Positions 1 through 8,770 of a stretch of 64,000 bases of DNA are shown here, one piece after another. The notes under the pieces were generated by a model. The model was not told where the DNA came from. It saw only the letters and a program-made list of their open reading frames with translations, and did not search any database. The translations under genes were made by a program, and so were the position numbers. This stretch comes from Pseudoruegeria sp039972875 (GTDB taxonomy: Bacteria; Pseudomonadota; Alphaproteobacteria; Rhodobacterales; Rhodobacteraceae), in assembly GCA_039972875.1 (NCBI GenBank), contig JBDWMA010000010.1, forward strand, positions 248,001 to 312,000. The letters run 5' to 3'. Numbering within the stretch: the stretch's first letter is position 1; each line of letters starts with the position of its first letter.

Positions 1-2
1 AC

Positions 3-632
3 GACTGGGAAAAAGGATTGGGCGGCGCGCCAATATTCCCCAATTGTGCCGGACGGTTCCAATGTGAATCCTACGACAAGCTCGATGGCGGTGACCACTG
101 GATTTTTGTTGGCAAAGTGGTCAAGTTTGATGATTTTGGCCGTGCCCCACTGTGTTTTCATCAGGGATCCTATTCGATGGTCTTCAGCCATCCGGGGGCG
201 TCTCAAAAACAGAAAGCTGTTGCCGGGCAAAACCCAGACACAGCCCGACGTATGGGCAATCATAAATTCTTTCTGATGCTGCGGGCGATCCGCGCATATC
301 AGGATAAATACCAGCCAAAAGTGAATGCGCTGGACCTGAATTTGATTGAATCGCGCAGCCTTTTGGTGATGAGCGATCTTCCGGGTCTGGATGCTGAGCA
401 ACTGGTGGTCCACGTTAACGCGCCTTTGGAAGAAGTGAACGAGGCGTTGGTTAATCTATCCAATCGGGGAATGATCATCCGCAGCGATGATGATATCTCG
501 CTTACGGAATTAGGACAGTCCAAGGCTGATGAATGTTGGGCGATTGCCGGGGCCCATGCCGAGGACGCTTTCGGTCAGTTTACCGATGCGCAAATGGAGA
601 CGTTTACAACCGTGCTGAAAGGTTTGTTGTAA
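3..632 (+). CDS. Flavin reductase with C-terminal MarR-like winged helix (5' end cut by window)
   Basis: The reading frame is open from the left edge, so the N-terminus lies outside the window; the first visible TTG at 18 is internal. Residues corresponding to 3-200 (GRFQCESYDKLDGGDHWIFVGKV and onward to the SYSMV motif) match the C-terminal half of the FMN/FAD-reductase family (HpaC/NtaB-like split barrel), which supplies reduced flavin to two-component monooxygenases. After a linker, about residues 85-205 form a MarR-like winged helix, with a recognition region near LVVHVNAPLEEVNEALVNL and a wing at GMIIRSDDDISLTELG. Such reductase-MarR fusions are known in proteobacteria. The downstream gene is convergent, so any partner oxygenase would lie upstream. 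The family call is firm; the substrate is unknown. Confidence 0.8.
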   Translation, partial: DWEKGLGGAPIFPNCAGRFQCESYDKLDGGDHWIFVGKVVKFDDFGRAPLCFHQGSYSMVFSHPGASQKQKAVAGQNPDTARRMGNHKFFLMLRAIRAYQDKYQPKVNALDLNLIESRSLLVMSDLPGLDAEQLVVHVNAPLEEVNEALVNLSNRGMIIRSDDDISLTELGQSKADECWAIAGAHAEDAFGQFTDAQMETFTTVLKGLL

Positions 633-646
633 ACGCCCCTAAGGGC

Positions 647-1432
647 TTACGCTCCCCCATCGAGATCGCGTATCGCGGAATTCACTTCGCGAACGCGCAT
701 TGCGTTATCATCGGCAAGTGATCCATCCATATTCCAGAATGAATTTTCAAACCCGACCCGGGCTTTGCCCCCAAATGTCGCGGCATTGCGCAGGTTGGCG
801 GTTTCCTCTGTGCCAAAAGCGCAAAGCATCCAGTCAAACGTCATTCCATCCGCATTTTCAAATTCTGCAAGGTAGTCGGCCAACGGGGTTTGGCCCTTGG
901 ATCCGTTAGCATAACTGCCTTGAACCAATTGTATCAAATGAGTCGTTCCGGGGATGCGACCATTGTCCAAAGCAGCCACAAAATTGCGTACTTCGGTTGG
1001 GGAATACAGGATGTGCTGAATGTCGACGTTGGACACATGAGCCCATTCGTAGAAATCTTGAGCTTCATCCCAGTCTGATGGGTGGCGGACCATTTCGCGC
1101 ACCGCCACAGAAACATGTGCAGGAATAAGGCTCCGCATCATTTCTCGTTGCTCGGCGGCAGAATAGCGTTCCGCAGATTCTGATGTGACCTGATGATACA
1201 TATTCGGCACCGCCTCGCGCAGCTGCGCGAGTAGTTCGCGATAATGCCCGGCGTCGATTTCATGTTTCCCCTCTGCGTCCCGAATATGGACATGAATCCC
1301 ATCGGCACCGGCAGTTTGACACGCGATTGCGGTTTCGATCAATTCTGCATCAGTCACTGGCAGGGCCGGGTGGTCTGATTTTGACCGTCGCGCGCCATTT
1401 GGCGCAACCATAATTTTTGGGAGTGGTTTCAT
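647..1432 (-). CDS. BKACE-family beta-keto acid cleavage enzyme (DUF849)
   Basis: This 261-residue protein carries the BKACE (3-keto-5-aminohexanoate cleavage enzyme) pattern: an N-terminal PNGARR motif (residues 12-17), GADGIHVHIRDAEG with the metal-binding His pair (HVHIRD, about 47-52), a TSESAERY segment and a C-terminal RVGFENSFW motif. Family members are zinc-dependent TIM-barrel enzymes that condense a beta-keto acid with acetyl-CoA to give acetoacetate and a CoA ester. The exact keto acid cannot be read from sequence. The gene ends 14 bases from the convergent flavin reductase and is divergent from the TRAP transporter operon, so it may act on the substrate that system imports (inference). 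It is slightly shorter than typical members (about 270-310 residues). Confidence 0.85.
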   Translation of the reverse strand: MKPLPKIMVAPNGARRSKSDHPALPVTDAELIETAIACQTAGADGIHVHIRDAEGKHEIDAGHYRELLAQLREAVPNMYHQVTSESAERYSAAEQREMMRSLIPAHVSVAVREMVRHPSDWDEAQDFYEWAHVSNVDIQHILYSPTEVRNFVAALDNGRIPGTTHLIQLVQGSYANGSKGQTPLADYLAEFENADGMTFDWMLCAFGTEETANLRNAATFGGKARVGFENSFWNMDGSLADDNAMRVREVNSAIRDLDGGA

Positions 1433-1797
1433 TTACAAAGTCCAATCGTGGTCAAATCGGCGACGAAAAATCCGTCGGTGTTCTAGCGGTTTACTGTGGG
1501 CGGGCCTGATGAGGCAATCAATATGAAAGCATAGGCAATATACGGAAACTTGATGGGGTCTGTGGGAAAATCCATACTTCGAAAATGCCAAAAAATTTGA
1601 CGGCCCCACGCAAATAGAAAAAAGTTCATAGCCGCTACAACGCATTTTGATGCCAAGGAACGTTTGGTTTCTGTTAGCTTATTTCAACGCTTTTGCGTTT
1701 GTGCCTCTTGTGCTTGAAAGAATATGCAGAACAGTGGTTTAGGACCGCAGTTAATGGCATTTTCATTACTTCCACGGGGCACCATTGGGAGGGAAAA
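1433..1797. other. Divergent intergenic region upstream of dctPQM
   Basis: This 365-base gap separates the BKACE gene from the TRAP operon and must hold both promoters. Short reading frames here resemble no known protein. A small inverted repeat (AACGC, four bases, GCGTT) lies at 1686-1699, about 100 bases before dctP. It could be an operator or a leader hairpin but is too short to call. No other structure stands out. Confidence 0.5.
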
Positions 1798-2877
1798 ATG
1801 AAATCTAATCGTTATCAAATGTTGGCATTGGCGACAGCCATCGCCGTGACTGGCACAGTGGTACCGCAAAGTATCGCCGCACAAGAAACCATCAATGTGA
1901 CGGTGTTGTCTGGTTACACTGATCGCACAGCTTGGATCGACAATCTTAAGAATTTCTGGATGCCGGAGGTCAACAATCGACTGGCCGAAACCGGGAATTA
2001 TAAACTCAAATACACCGAAGCCTTTGGGACCGTGGTCAAACCACGAGGGGAACTTGAGGGTGTTCAACGCGGTATAGGGCAAATCGGCTTGATCGTGACG
2101 GCGTTTCACACCGATAAAATTCCACTCTCCAGCGTGTCCTATGTGACGCCTTTTGTGAGTGTTGATCTGGCGCTGACCTCACGCATCAATGATGAGCTGA
2201 CCTTCACCATCCCCGAGATGAAACAGGGCTGGGAAAACTTTGATCTCGAGTTTCTGGGTCACATGGGCGCGATCAAATCTTATGCGGTTTTATCCACCGA
2301 TCCAATTGATAGCCTTGATGATTTCGAAGGAATCAAAGTTTCCGGCGCAGGGCTAAACCTGCGGTGGCTCGAAGGATTGGGCGCCACTGGTGTGCCAACT
2401 GCTTTGCCGAATTTCTATCAAGAGGTCAGCAGTGGTGTGACAGATGCAATGATCGGCTGGGCCGATGTCGTTGGTGCGTTTAAACTCTGCGAAGCGGCTC
2501 CACATTTCCTGTCTGCTGATATGGGTGCGGTGTCTAATTTTGCCTTGGTCGCCAACAAACCTTGGTTTGATGACCTTCCCGAAGAGGTGCAAACTGCCAT
2601 TCGCGAAGTCACGCCATTGTATGGGGATCGTTTGGCTGAGGTGACAACCGCAGGCGATGAACGTGGACGGCAAGCCTGTATCGATCAGGGTGGTACACTA
2701 TATGAATTGCCCGCAGATCAGCGACAGGCATGGGCGGATGCTCTGCCGAATATAGCTCAAGAATGGGCGCAAAGCGCCGAGGATAGCGGTCTGCCCGGAA
2801 TGCAAGTTCTAGAGGCCTATATGAACCTGATGCGCGAAGCCGATCAACCGATCGCCCGTGACTGGGATCGCAACTAA
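1798..2877 (+). CDS. dctP: TRAP transporter substrate-binding protein (DctP family)
   Basis: Encodes a 359-residue periplasmic solute receptor. The start at 1798 is chosen because GGGAGGG lies just upstream and the product then begins with a clean Sec signal peptide (MKSNRYQMLALATAIAVTG..., cleavage near SIAAQE). A longer in-frame start at 1693 would bury this signal. The mature part shows DctP features: TRGELEGVQRG-like, VSYVTPFVS, the conserved GIKVSGAG segment with the following arginine (NLRW), and VTDAMIGW. Receptors of this family bind carboxylates through a conserved arginine and hand them to the DctQM membrane complex. It is followed 24 bases later by dctQ. The ligand is unknown; the neighbouring pxp genes make 5-oxoproline one candidate. 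Confidence 0.92.
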   Translation: MKSNRYQMLALATAIAVTGTVVPQSIAAQETINVTVLSGYTDRTAWIDNLKNFWMPEVNNRLAETGNYKLKYTEAFGTVVKPRGELEGVQRGIGQIGLIVTAFHTDKIPLSSVSYVTPFVSVDLALTSRINDELTFTIPEMKQGWENFDLEFLGHMGAIKSYAVLSTDPIDSLDDFEGIKVSGAGLNLRWLEGLGATGVPTALPNFYQEVSSGVTDAMIGWADVVGAFKLCEAAPHFLSADMGAVSNFALVANKPWFDDLPEEVQTAIREVTPLYGDRLAEVTTAGDERGRQACIDQGGTLYELPADQRQAWADALPNIAQEWAQSAEDSGLPGMQVLEAYMNLMREADQPIARDWDRN

Positions 2878-2901
2878 GACCCCAATACAGAAGGTTGCGC
2901 C

Positions 2902-3498
2902 ATGCCCTTACCGGATGCACGAACCAAACGACCCTTGCTGATGCGCCTTGCCGAAGATTTTAACTGGTGCCTTGGCAAGGCGGTCACAACGCTGAATGCC
3001 ATGGGCACAATGATTATCATCGCGATGATGGTGCTGATTTGTGCCGACGTGATCGGGCGCAACCTTTTGGCGACATCCCTACCGGGGGTGATCGAGCTGG
3101 CAGAGCTTGGGATAGTCTCCCTCGTTTTTCTACAAATCGCGGACACGCTTAGATCGGGAAAATTGATGCGCTCTGATGTATTGATTAACACGATCAATGC
3201 ACGGTTCCCGCGGGTAGGGTCCTTTATGAATCTGTTCTTTGATATTACCGGATCCGTGCTATTTTATTTCATCGCAAACGGGGCATTTGAACGGTTCACT
3301 GACGCATGGCGTGGGGGCTATTACTTGGGCAACCAAGGGTCTTTTACCGCGCCAACATGGCCCATGGAATTATGCGTAGCCCTAGGGTCTGGATTGATGA
3401 GCTTGTTGTTTTTAACCATGGCTCTTGGCCATTTGGCGCGTTTGTTTGGCGTTTTACCGATGCAAACTGACATGGAAAAGTTTGAGGGCAACGAATAA
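2902..3498 (+). CDS. dctQ: TRAP transporter small membrane subunit (DctQ)
   Basis: A 198-residue protein with four predicted hydrophobic helices (about residues 35-60, 70-90, 110-130 and 150-175), the usual layout of the DctQ subunit that clamps the DctM transport domain. The motif DVIGRNLLATSLPGVIELAELGIVSLVFLQIA is characteristic of the family (D-x-x-x-R-x-L at helix 1 and the E-L-x-E/E-L region). An AAGG ribosome-binding site precedes the ATG by seven bases. Its stop codon overlaps the dctM start by one base, indicating translational coupling. Confidence 0.92.
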   Translation: MPLPDARTKRPLLMRLAEDFNWCLGKAVTTLNAMGTMIIIAMMVLICADVIGRNLLATSLPGVIELAELGIVSLVFLQIADTLRSGKLMRSDVLINTINARFPRVGSFMNLFFDITGSVLFYFIANGAFERFTDAWRGGYYLGNQGSFTAPTWPMELCVALGSGLMSLLFLTMALGHLARLFGVLPMQTDMEKFEGNE

Positions 3499-4805
3499 TG
3501 ACCGGGCTAGAAATGGGGGTCCTGTCAACGGGGCTCATCTTATTGTTTGTTTTTCTTGGTATGTATATCCCGGTGGTCCTGACCCTGATTTCTTTGATCG
3601 GGACATGGCTGATCACCAGCAATTTTGACATAGCGATCTTTTTGCTAACACAAAAGTCGGTCGAAACCATTTCCAGTCAGGAATTTGCGGTGATTCCGCT
3701 GTTTGTTTTGATGGGGTTGTTAGTGTCAGTTTCGGACATCGCCCGCGAAACATTTGGTGTGGCCAATTACGTCTTTCGCAAAATCAGCGGTGGCCTTGGG
3801 GTTGCAACCATCGCGGCGAATGCTGTTTTTGCTTCGATCACAGGGGTAAGCATTGCTTCGGCTGCGGTGTTTACCAAAGTTGCGGTGCCAGAGATGATCC
3901 GGTTTGGCTATCACCCACGCCTTGCGGTGGGGATCGTTGCGGGCAGTTCAGTTTTGGGAATGTTGATCCCACCCAGTATCTTGTTGATTGTATACGCCTT
4001 TATCGCTCAGGTCTCTGTTGGGTCACTGTTTGTCGCGGCCGTTATTCCGGGTCTAATCTTGGCATTTATGTATGCTGTGGCCATCCTTGCGATTGGCAAA
4101 TGGCGCCCGGAATGGGTAGGCCAAGGGCACATCGTTGAGGACACAGATGAGCCAGACATGACCCTGGGCCGCGCTACAAAATTGTTGGCACCGATTGTGG
4201 GCCTTGTCGTGTTGGTGATTGGCGGTATTTATGGTGGTATTTTCACCCCAACAGAGTCCGGGGCCGTCGGGGCAGCGGGGGCCCTGATCCTTGCCTTGGC
4301 CAAACGGCGGCTCACGTGGCATAAATTCTGGAAAGTTGTGGTGGACACCGGCCACGTCACGGCCTCTATCTGCTTTATGATCATTGCGGCAGCGATGTAT
4401 TCCTCAATGCTCGGGTTATCCGGTGTCCCGACAGAGCTGCAAAGCTGGGTTGTTTCATCCGGTTTTGGGGTGGTCTCACTGATCTGCGTTTACATCGTCA
4501 TTGTGATTCTGTTGGGGACGCTGTTGGATTCGGTATCGATCATCCTAATCGTTCTGCCGATCTTCATCCCCTTGCTAGAGTTCTTTCAACTCGACCTCGT
4601 TTGGTTCGGCGTTTTGTCGATCATCGTTGTGGAAATCGGCCTGTTAACCCCCCCACTTGGCATTGCTGTCTTTGTTGTGAAAAGCTGTCTGCCGGACGAT
4701 CAAATCTCCTTGAAGGATATTTTTCTGGGCGCGATGCCGTTTGGGTTGATTATGCTGATGGTTGCGGTGTTGATTACGGTCTTTCCGGCGCTGATTGTCT
4801 ATTAA
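3498..4805 (+). CDS. dctM: TRAP transporter large permease (DctM)
   Basis: A 435-residue, highly hydrophobic protein with about 12 transmembrane segments and the two DctM transport repeats. Recognisable motifs include FVLMGLLVS, GVSIASAAVFTKVAVPEM, GSSVLGMLIPPSILLIVYAFIAQVSVG, TPTESGAVGAAGA and the second-half TPPLGIAVFVVKS. It performs Na+-coupled uptake of the ligand delivered by DctP. The coding sequence starts within the dctQ stop codon, with GAGGG upstream inside dctQ. Length and motifs are normal; nothing suggests damage. Confidence 0.93.
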   Translation: MTGLEMGVLSTGLILLFVFLGMYIPVVLTLISLIGTWLITSNFDIAIFLLTQKSVETISSQEFAVIPLFVLMGLLVSVSDIARETFGVANYVFRKISGGLGVATIAANAVFASITGVSIASAAVFTKVAVPEMIRFGYHPRLAVGIVAGSSVLGMLIPPSILLIVYAFIAQVSVGSLFVAAVIPGLILAFMYAVAILAIGKWRPEWVGQGHIVEDTDEPDMTLGRATKLLAPIVGLVVLVIGGIYGGIFTPTESGAVGAAGALILALAKRRLTWHKFWKVVVDTGHVTASICFMIIAAAMYSSMLGLSGVPTELQSWVVSSGFGVVSLICVYIVIVILLGTLLDSVSIILIVLPIFIPLLEFFQLDLVWFGVLSIIVVEIGLLTPPLGIAVFVVKSCLPDDQISLKDIFLGAMPFGLIMLMVAVLITVFPALIVY

Positions 4806-5037
4806 TGGGACGGCTCTTCCGCGAATACGATAGCGATTCAATCAAAGCACAACTTTTCTTGATATTAGCTTAAATATCTTATGATGAGGCGACAGGATCA
4901 AGCCTGTGCATACTCTTGGACATCCCGCGATCAAAGGCAGAGATTCACTGTAAATAGGGTGTTTGGTTCTTATGGAACCAAGGGGAGGTTGGTGAATACG
5001 CAAGGCGCTTTTGATCAGAACTACAGAGAGGAATAAC

Positions 5038-6006
5038 ATGTTTAAGAAAGCTTCCGTGATCGCTGGCGTCCTGTTTGCGCTTGCGACTCCTGCAGTCGCA
5101 CAACAAGAGTTGAAAGCGGCAATGGTCGCCGCCATGGGTGAGGCTATCGAGGATCCCCGCTATCCCGGTATCATCGAAAAATACGGCCTTCCGGCCCCGG
5201 ACCTGTCCGATCCGACATTGGTGAATTCGAAAGACAACCCATACCCTGACATTACGGACGGCTCGCTCCTGTCCCATGTCATCGATACTGGCACATTCCG
5301 CGTTGGCTGGATTGGTGTTGGTGCACCTTGGGCAATCCCAAGTGCCGCTGATCCGGCGATCCCAGAGGGCCTATCCGTTGATTATTGGCACGTATTACTT
5401 GAAAAACTGAACGCTCATTATGGCACAGACATAGCGCTTGATTGGGTGGAATATACCGATTCAGCTGGGAACAACGATATGTATCGTTGGTTGGCCACAG
5501 CGGATGATCTTGACTGCACCGCAAATGGGCGTCAGGTTAATGGTTGCTATGATGTGATCGGCGGCGCCTATGCGATCAACGCCCGTCGCAAGGGTATTTC
5601 GGACATGTCTCCGGCTTATTATCCGTTGAATATGTCAGTGGTACGGACCAATGTTCCATTGCCAGAGGGCGCAGGCACGTTGGACACGGCAGAGGCTATT
5701 CGTGCTGCTATGGCCGATCCCGAAGTCAACATTGTTTTGGCTGGTCTGCCGGATACGGGCGAGGATTCCATCCTGTCCAATTTCACCAAAGAATACGGTG
5801 ATACCTTTACGCATATTGATCGAACACCTGGGTCTAAAGTTCTTGAATTTGCACAAGATTCCGAAGAAGCGCATTTTGTTTTGGGCACCAATGTGCGCAT
5901 GGCGTCTATGCGGTTCTCCATTCCGGAACTCTGTGCAGATTGTGCGATCATTCCAAACCTGACCATCTTTGGCGGCGTTGGATTTGCAACTGCATTGGTT
6001 GAATAA
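5038..6006 (+). CDS. Orphan family-3-like periplasmic solute-binding protein with N-terminal extension
   Basis: A 322-residue secreted protein. The start at 5038 follows AGAGAGG and gives a signal peptide (MFKKASVIAGVLFALATPAVAQ). An extension of roughly 65 residues precedes the binding-protein core, which begins near SLLSHVIDTGTFRVGWIGVGAPWA and continues with LSVDYWHVLLEKLNAHYGTDIALDWVEY, the pattern of family-3 (amino-acid type) binding proteins. Two cysteine pairs are visible (DCTANGRQVNGCYD and LCADCAI), suggesting disulfides. No ABC permease or ATPase gene adjoins it. It sits between dctPQM and pxpABC with 232 and 219 bases of flanking space, and a hairpin follows it. It may serve a distant transporter or act as a sensor; its ligand is unknown. 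Confidence 0.72.
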   Translation: MFKKASVIAGVLFALATPAVAQQELKAAMVAAMGEAIEDPRYPGIIEKYGLPAPDLSDPTLVNSKDNPYPDITDGSLLSHVIDTGTFRVGWIGVGAPWAIPSAADPAIPEGLSVDYWHVLLEKLNAHYGTDIALDWVEYTDSAGNNDMYRWLATADDLDCTANGRQVNGCYDVIGGAYAINARRKGISDMSPAYYPLNMSVVRTNVPLPEGAGTLDTAEAIRAAMADPEVNIVLAGLPDTGEDSILSNFTKEYGDTFTHIDRTPGSKVLEFAQDSEEAHFVLGTNVRMASMRFSIPELCADCAIIPNLTIFGGVGFATALVE

Positions 6007-6068
6007 CACCCATACGAATGGATAAAACAACCTGCGCCTTGGACTGACGTAGGGCGATTTACCTCTTG

Positions 6069-6106
6069 ATCGGCGTGTTGTGCATAGAAATGTGCAGCGC
6101 GCCGAT
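6069..6106 (+). terminator. Probable rho-independent terminator after the orphan binding protein
   Basis: ATCGGCG at 6069-6075 pairs perfectly with CGCCGAT at 6100-6106, and inner TGCAT/ATGTGCA bases can extend the pairing with one bulge. A T-rich run (TTCGTTTT) follows. It lies 63 bases after the stop of the binding-protein gene and before pxpA, so it would separate the two transcription units. Confidence 0.5.
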
Positions 6107-6225
6107 TTCGTTTTGATGGCAATCGCTTGGGTGTTGGCATTGTTCCCGGTAATTGGAACCGATAACGTGAATAATATCTCGTGATGGATGCTGACGCCGG
6201 ATTAATCAAAACACCAGAGGGTGCT

Positions 6226-6984
6226 ATGCGCATAGACTTAAATTCAGATCTCGGTGAGGGTTTCGGCCCTTGGGGCATGGGGGATGATGCAGCGATGCTA
6301 TCCGTGGTGAATAGCGCGAATATCGCTTGTGGTGGGCATGCCAGCGACCCGGAAACCATGTATGAAACGTTAAAACTAGCATCCGAACAGGGGGTCACTG
6401 TTGGGGCCCACCCTGGCTTCAATGACCGAGAGGGATTTGGTCGTCGATTGATTCCGATGCAACCCGATGAAATTGCCCGAATGGTCGCCGCACAAATCGG
6501 GGCATTACAAGCGATAGCGGCCTTGGTGCCGGTGCCCGTACGATATGTCAAACCCCATGGTGCGTTGGCCAATCTGGCAGCCCGAGATATGAACGTGGCG
6601 CAGGCCATTGCCGCAGCGGTACAGATGATTGATCCATCACTTCCGGTTTTGGCTATCTCTGGAACGTGCCTGGAACAGGCGGCACGGGCCATTGCTCTGC
6701 CGGCATACTCCGAAATTTTTGCGGACCGGGGGTATCTGAGCACAGCTCAACTGGTACCACGAGGGCAAATCGGCGCGATGATACATGAACCATCAGAAGC
6801 CGCAGACCGGATGATTAGCTATCTAAAAACGGGAACCATGCCAGTGATCGATGGAGACCCGATCAAGCTGCAGGCACAGTCGATTTGCGTTCACGGTGAC
6901 AGTGCTGGCGCCGTCGCCATGGCCCGTGAAATCCGTTCTCGTCTTTTGGCAGAAGGCGTGCAACTGTCGCCATTTTTGGACTAA
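6226..6984 (+). CDS. pxpA: 5-oxoprolinase subunit A (LamB/YcsF family)
   Basis: A 252-residue protein of the LamB/YcsF family. The start at 6226 follows AGAGG and gives MRIDLNSDLGEGFG, the canonical family N-terminus; an upstream in-frame start would add 15 unsupported residues. Conserved motifs are DLNSDLGEG (4-12), NIACGGHASDP, GAHPGFNDREGFGRR, YVKPHGAL and a late CVHGD. With PxpB and PxpC it forms the prokaryotic ATP-dependent 5-oxoprolinase that opens 5-oxo-L-proline to L-glutamate in the cytoplasm. It leads a tight pxpABC operon. Confidence 0.94.
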   Translation: MRIDLNSDLGEGFGPWGMGDDAAMLSVVNSANIACGGHASDPETMYETLKLASEQGVTVGAHPGFNDREGFGRRLIPMQPDEIARMVAAQIGALQAIAALVPVPVRYVKPHGALANLAARDMNVAQAIAAAVQMIDPSLPVLAISGTCLEQAARAIALPAYSEIFADRGYLSTAQLVPRGQIGAMIHEPSEAADRMISYLKTGTMPVIDGDPIKLQAQSICVHGDSAGAVAMAREIRSRLLAEGVQLSPFLD

Positions 6985-6988
6985 CCCA

Positions 6989-7678
6989 ATGCAATCAGTT
7001 ACGTTTTACCATGTCGCTGATCATGCCGTGCTTGTCCAGCTCGGCAATGAGATTAGCGATGCCTTAACCGAACGCGTTCAAAGATTGGATCGCGCGATCA
7101 ATGCCTCCCCCCCTTTGGGGTTGCGCGAAACGGTTCCGGCCTTTGTTAATCTTTTAGCGGAATTTGACCCGTTGGTGACGGATCACCATGCCATTGAGGC
7201 CGCCATCCGGGATTTGTTTGACGCCGATGATACCGGCAAGATTGTGGGTGTCCTACGGACCGTACAGGTTTGTTACGACGACGATTTGGCCCCTGATCTG
7301 GCCGCTGTTTCCTCTGCCGTCAACTTGAGCCAAGAAGCCGTCATCAACACGCATCTTAACGCGGAATATACAGTCGGGATGTACGGATTTGCCCCAGGGT
7401 ATGCTTATCTGTCAGGCGTCCCCGCTGCATTGCAACTGCCTCGAAAAACGGCGGCTTTACGTGACATTGCTGCGGGCAGTGTTCTAATTGCCGGGCCACA
7501 ATGTCTGGTAACGACACTGACCATGCCGACCGGGTGGTCCATCATTGGCCGCTCCTCGACTGAAATCCTGACACACGATCCTGATCGTCCGTTTTTATTT
7601 GATGTAGGCGACCGTGTGAGATTTCAACGCATCGACAGATCAACGTTTGAGGCACAGACCAAAGAGGTTTTAATATGA
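6989..7678 (+). CDS. pxpB: 5-oxoprolinase subunit B (KipI/allophanate hydrolase subunit 1 family)
   Basis: A 229-residue protein beginning MQSVTFYHVADHAVLVQLG. The start at 6989, four bases after pxpA, is chosen over upstream in-frame codons that overlap pxpA. The family signature is clear: LRETVPAFVNLLAEFDPL near residue 50, YTVGMYGFAPGYAYLSGVPAALQLPRK near 130, and GSVLIAGPQCLVTTLTMPTGWSIIGRS near 170. It pairs with PxpC. The stop overlaps the pxpC start by four bases (ATGA), implying coupled translation. KipI-like regulators share this fold, but the pxpA/pxpC neighbours decide the assignment. Confidence 0.93.
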   Translation: MQSVTFYHVADHAVLVQLGNEISDALTERVQRLDRAINASPPLGLRETVPAFVNLLAEFDPLVTDHHAIEAAIRDLFDADDTGKIVGVLRTVQVCYDDDLAPDLAAVSSAVNLSQEAVINTHLNAEYTVGMYGFAPGYAYLSGVPAALQLPRKTAALRDIAAGSVLIAGPQCLVTTLTMPTGWSIIGRSSTEILTHDPDRPFLFDVGDRVRFQRIDRSTFEAQTKEVLI

Positions 7679-8700
7679 CGGTGGCCTCTCTTCGCGTGAC
7701 GTTCGCTGGTCCGTTCGTCACGTATCAGGATGCTGGACGTGCTGGAAAACTGCGGTTTGGGGTGCCCGCTTCGGGACCGATGGATCGCTTATCGCACGCG
7801 GCCGCTAATGTTGCCCTTGGCAATCCAGCCCACAGCACTGCCATTGAAGTATCCGTTGGTGGATTGGCTATGACTTGCACAACCGGGGCTGTAACGCTGG
7901 CTGTGGCAGGTGGGAATTTTCTAGTCGACCGTGCACGCGAAACATTGGACGGGTGGAGCGTTTTTACTCTCTCCCAAGGGGAAACACTGACCATTCGCGT
8001 AGGACAATCGGGCAGTTGGTGCTATTTGGCTTTTGCCGGGTCGGTTGATGCTCCGCAGTGGTTGGGTCAAACCGCCACCCATTCGACCTCTGGATTTGGT
8101 GGCGGACAGCTTAAGTCCGGACAAGATATTTTGATCAACGATGCCCAAGTGCGCGAGGATCGACTTGGCGCCATTGAACGCCCAAAATTCATATCGACTG
8201 ACATGAATATTCACGCGGTGCGCGGACCGCAGGATCGTTTTTTCACCGCTGATTCAATTCAGACCTTCCAGTCCAACGACTACGCCTTGACCAGCGCCTT
8301 TGATAGGATGGGTGTTCGGCTGTCCGGTCCAAAGCTTGAACTGGCGGGGGCTTTATCCATCCCGTCAGAACCGATCACCCGCGGCTCAGTCCAGGTGGCA
8401 GGGGATGGCGTACCCACGGTTTTGCTGGCCGACCATCAGACGACAGGCGGCTATCCAAAAATCGCCACCCTCCAGACTGATGATCTGGATAAACTCAGCC
8501 AAAAACGTACAGGCGATCGGGTGCGATTTATCTGCGTTTCGGCAGATGACGCTTTACAGATGACCCGTAAAATAGCCAAAAAACGCACGGACTATCTGTC
8601 CAGCCTTGCAGAACCCAAAGGCTCACTAAATCAACGTTTGATGCGGGTCAATTTGATCAGCGGCGCGATTGATGCGATATCAGACAGTGATCCAAATTAG
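7675..8700 (+). CDS. pxpC: 5-oxoprolinase subunit C (KipA/allophanate hydrolase subunit 2 family)
   Basis: A 341-residue protein with the biotin-independent carboxyltransferase-like subunit-2 fold. Motifs: TYQDAGRAGKLRFGVPASGPMDRLSHAAANVALGN near the N-terminus, the central RGPQDRFF segment, DRMGVRLSGP, and ITRGSVQVAGDGVPTVLLADHQTTGGYPKIATL towards the C-terminus. It completes the PxpABC 5-oxoprolinase. Length is usual for the family. The next gene begins 70 bases later, after an inverted repeat. Confidence 0.93.
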   Translation: MTVASLRVTFAGPFVTYQDAGRAGKLRFGVPASGPMDRLSHAAANVALGNPAHSTAIEVSVGGLAMTCTTGAVTLAVAGGNFLVDRARETLDGWSVFTLSQGETLTIRVGQSGSWCYLAFAGSVDAPQWLGQTATHSTSGFGGGQLKSGQDILINDAQVREDRLGAIERPKFISTDMNIHAVRGPQDRFFTADSIQTFQSNDYALTSAFDRMGVRLSGPKLELAGALSIPSEPITRGSVQVAGDGVPTVLLADHQTTGGYPKIATLQTDDLDKLSQKRTGDRVRFICVSADDALQMTRKIAKKRTDYLSSLAEPKGSLNQRLMRVNLISGAIDAISDSDPN

Positions 8701-8713
8701 GGCCTTAAACCAC

Positions 8714-8748
8714 GGCGGTTAACTTGATTAATTATCGTCATAACCGCC
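8714..8748. repeat. 8-base inverted repeat between pxpC and DUF1403 gene
   Basis: GGCGGTTA at 8714-8721 is matched by TAACCGCC at 8741-8748 with a 19-base spacer. The spacer is long and there is no proper T-run after it, so it is a poor terminator. It could be a transcription-factor site for the downstream DUF1403-scpB pair or a weak hairpin. Confidence 0.45.
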
Positions 8749-8770
8749 ATTTCTCTATACAGTAGATTTC

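Noticed and set aside
5619..6743. 374-codon open frame on the minus strand
   Set aside because: It is antisense to the orphan binding protein and pxpA, is rich in Arg/Ser/Ala with no family motif, and both plus-strand genes have signal peptide or canonical motifs.
6989..7678. pxpB as a KipI-type sporulation kinase inhibitor
   Set aside because: The complete pxpABC arrangement and a non-sporulating context point to 5-oxoprolinase.
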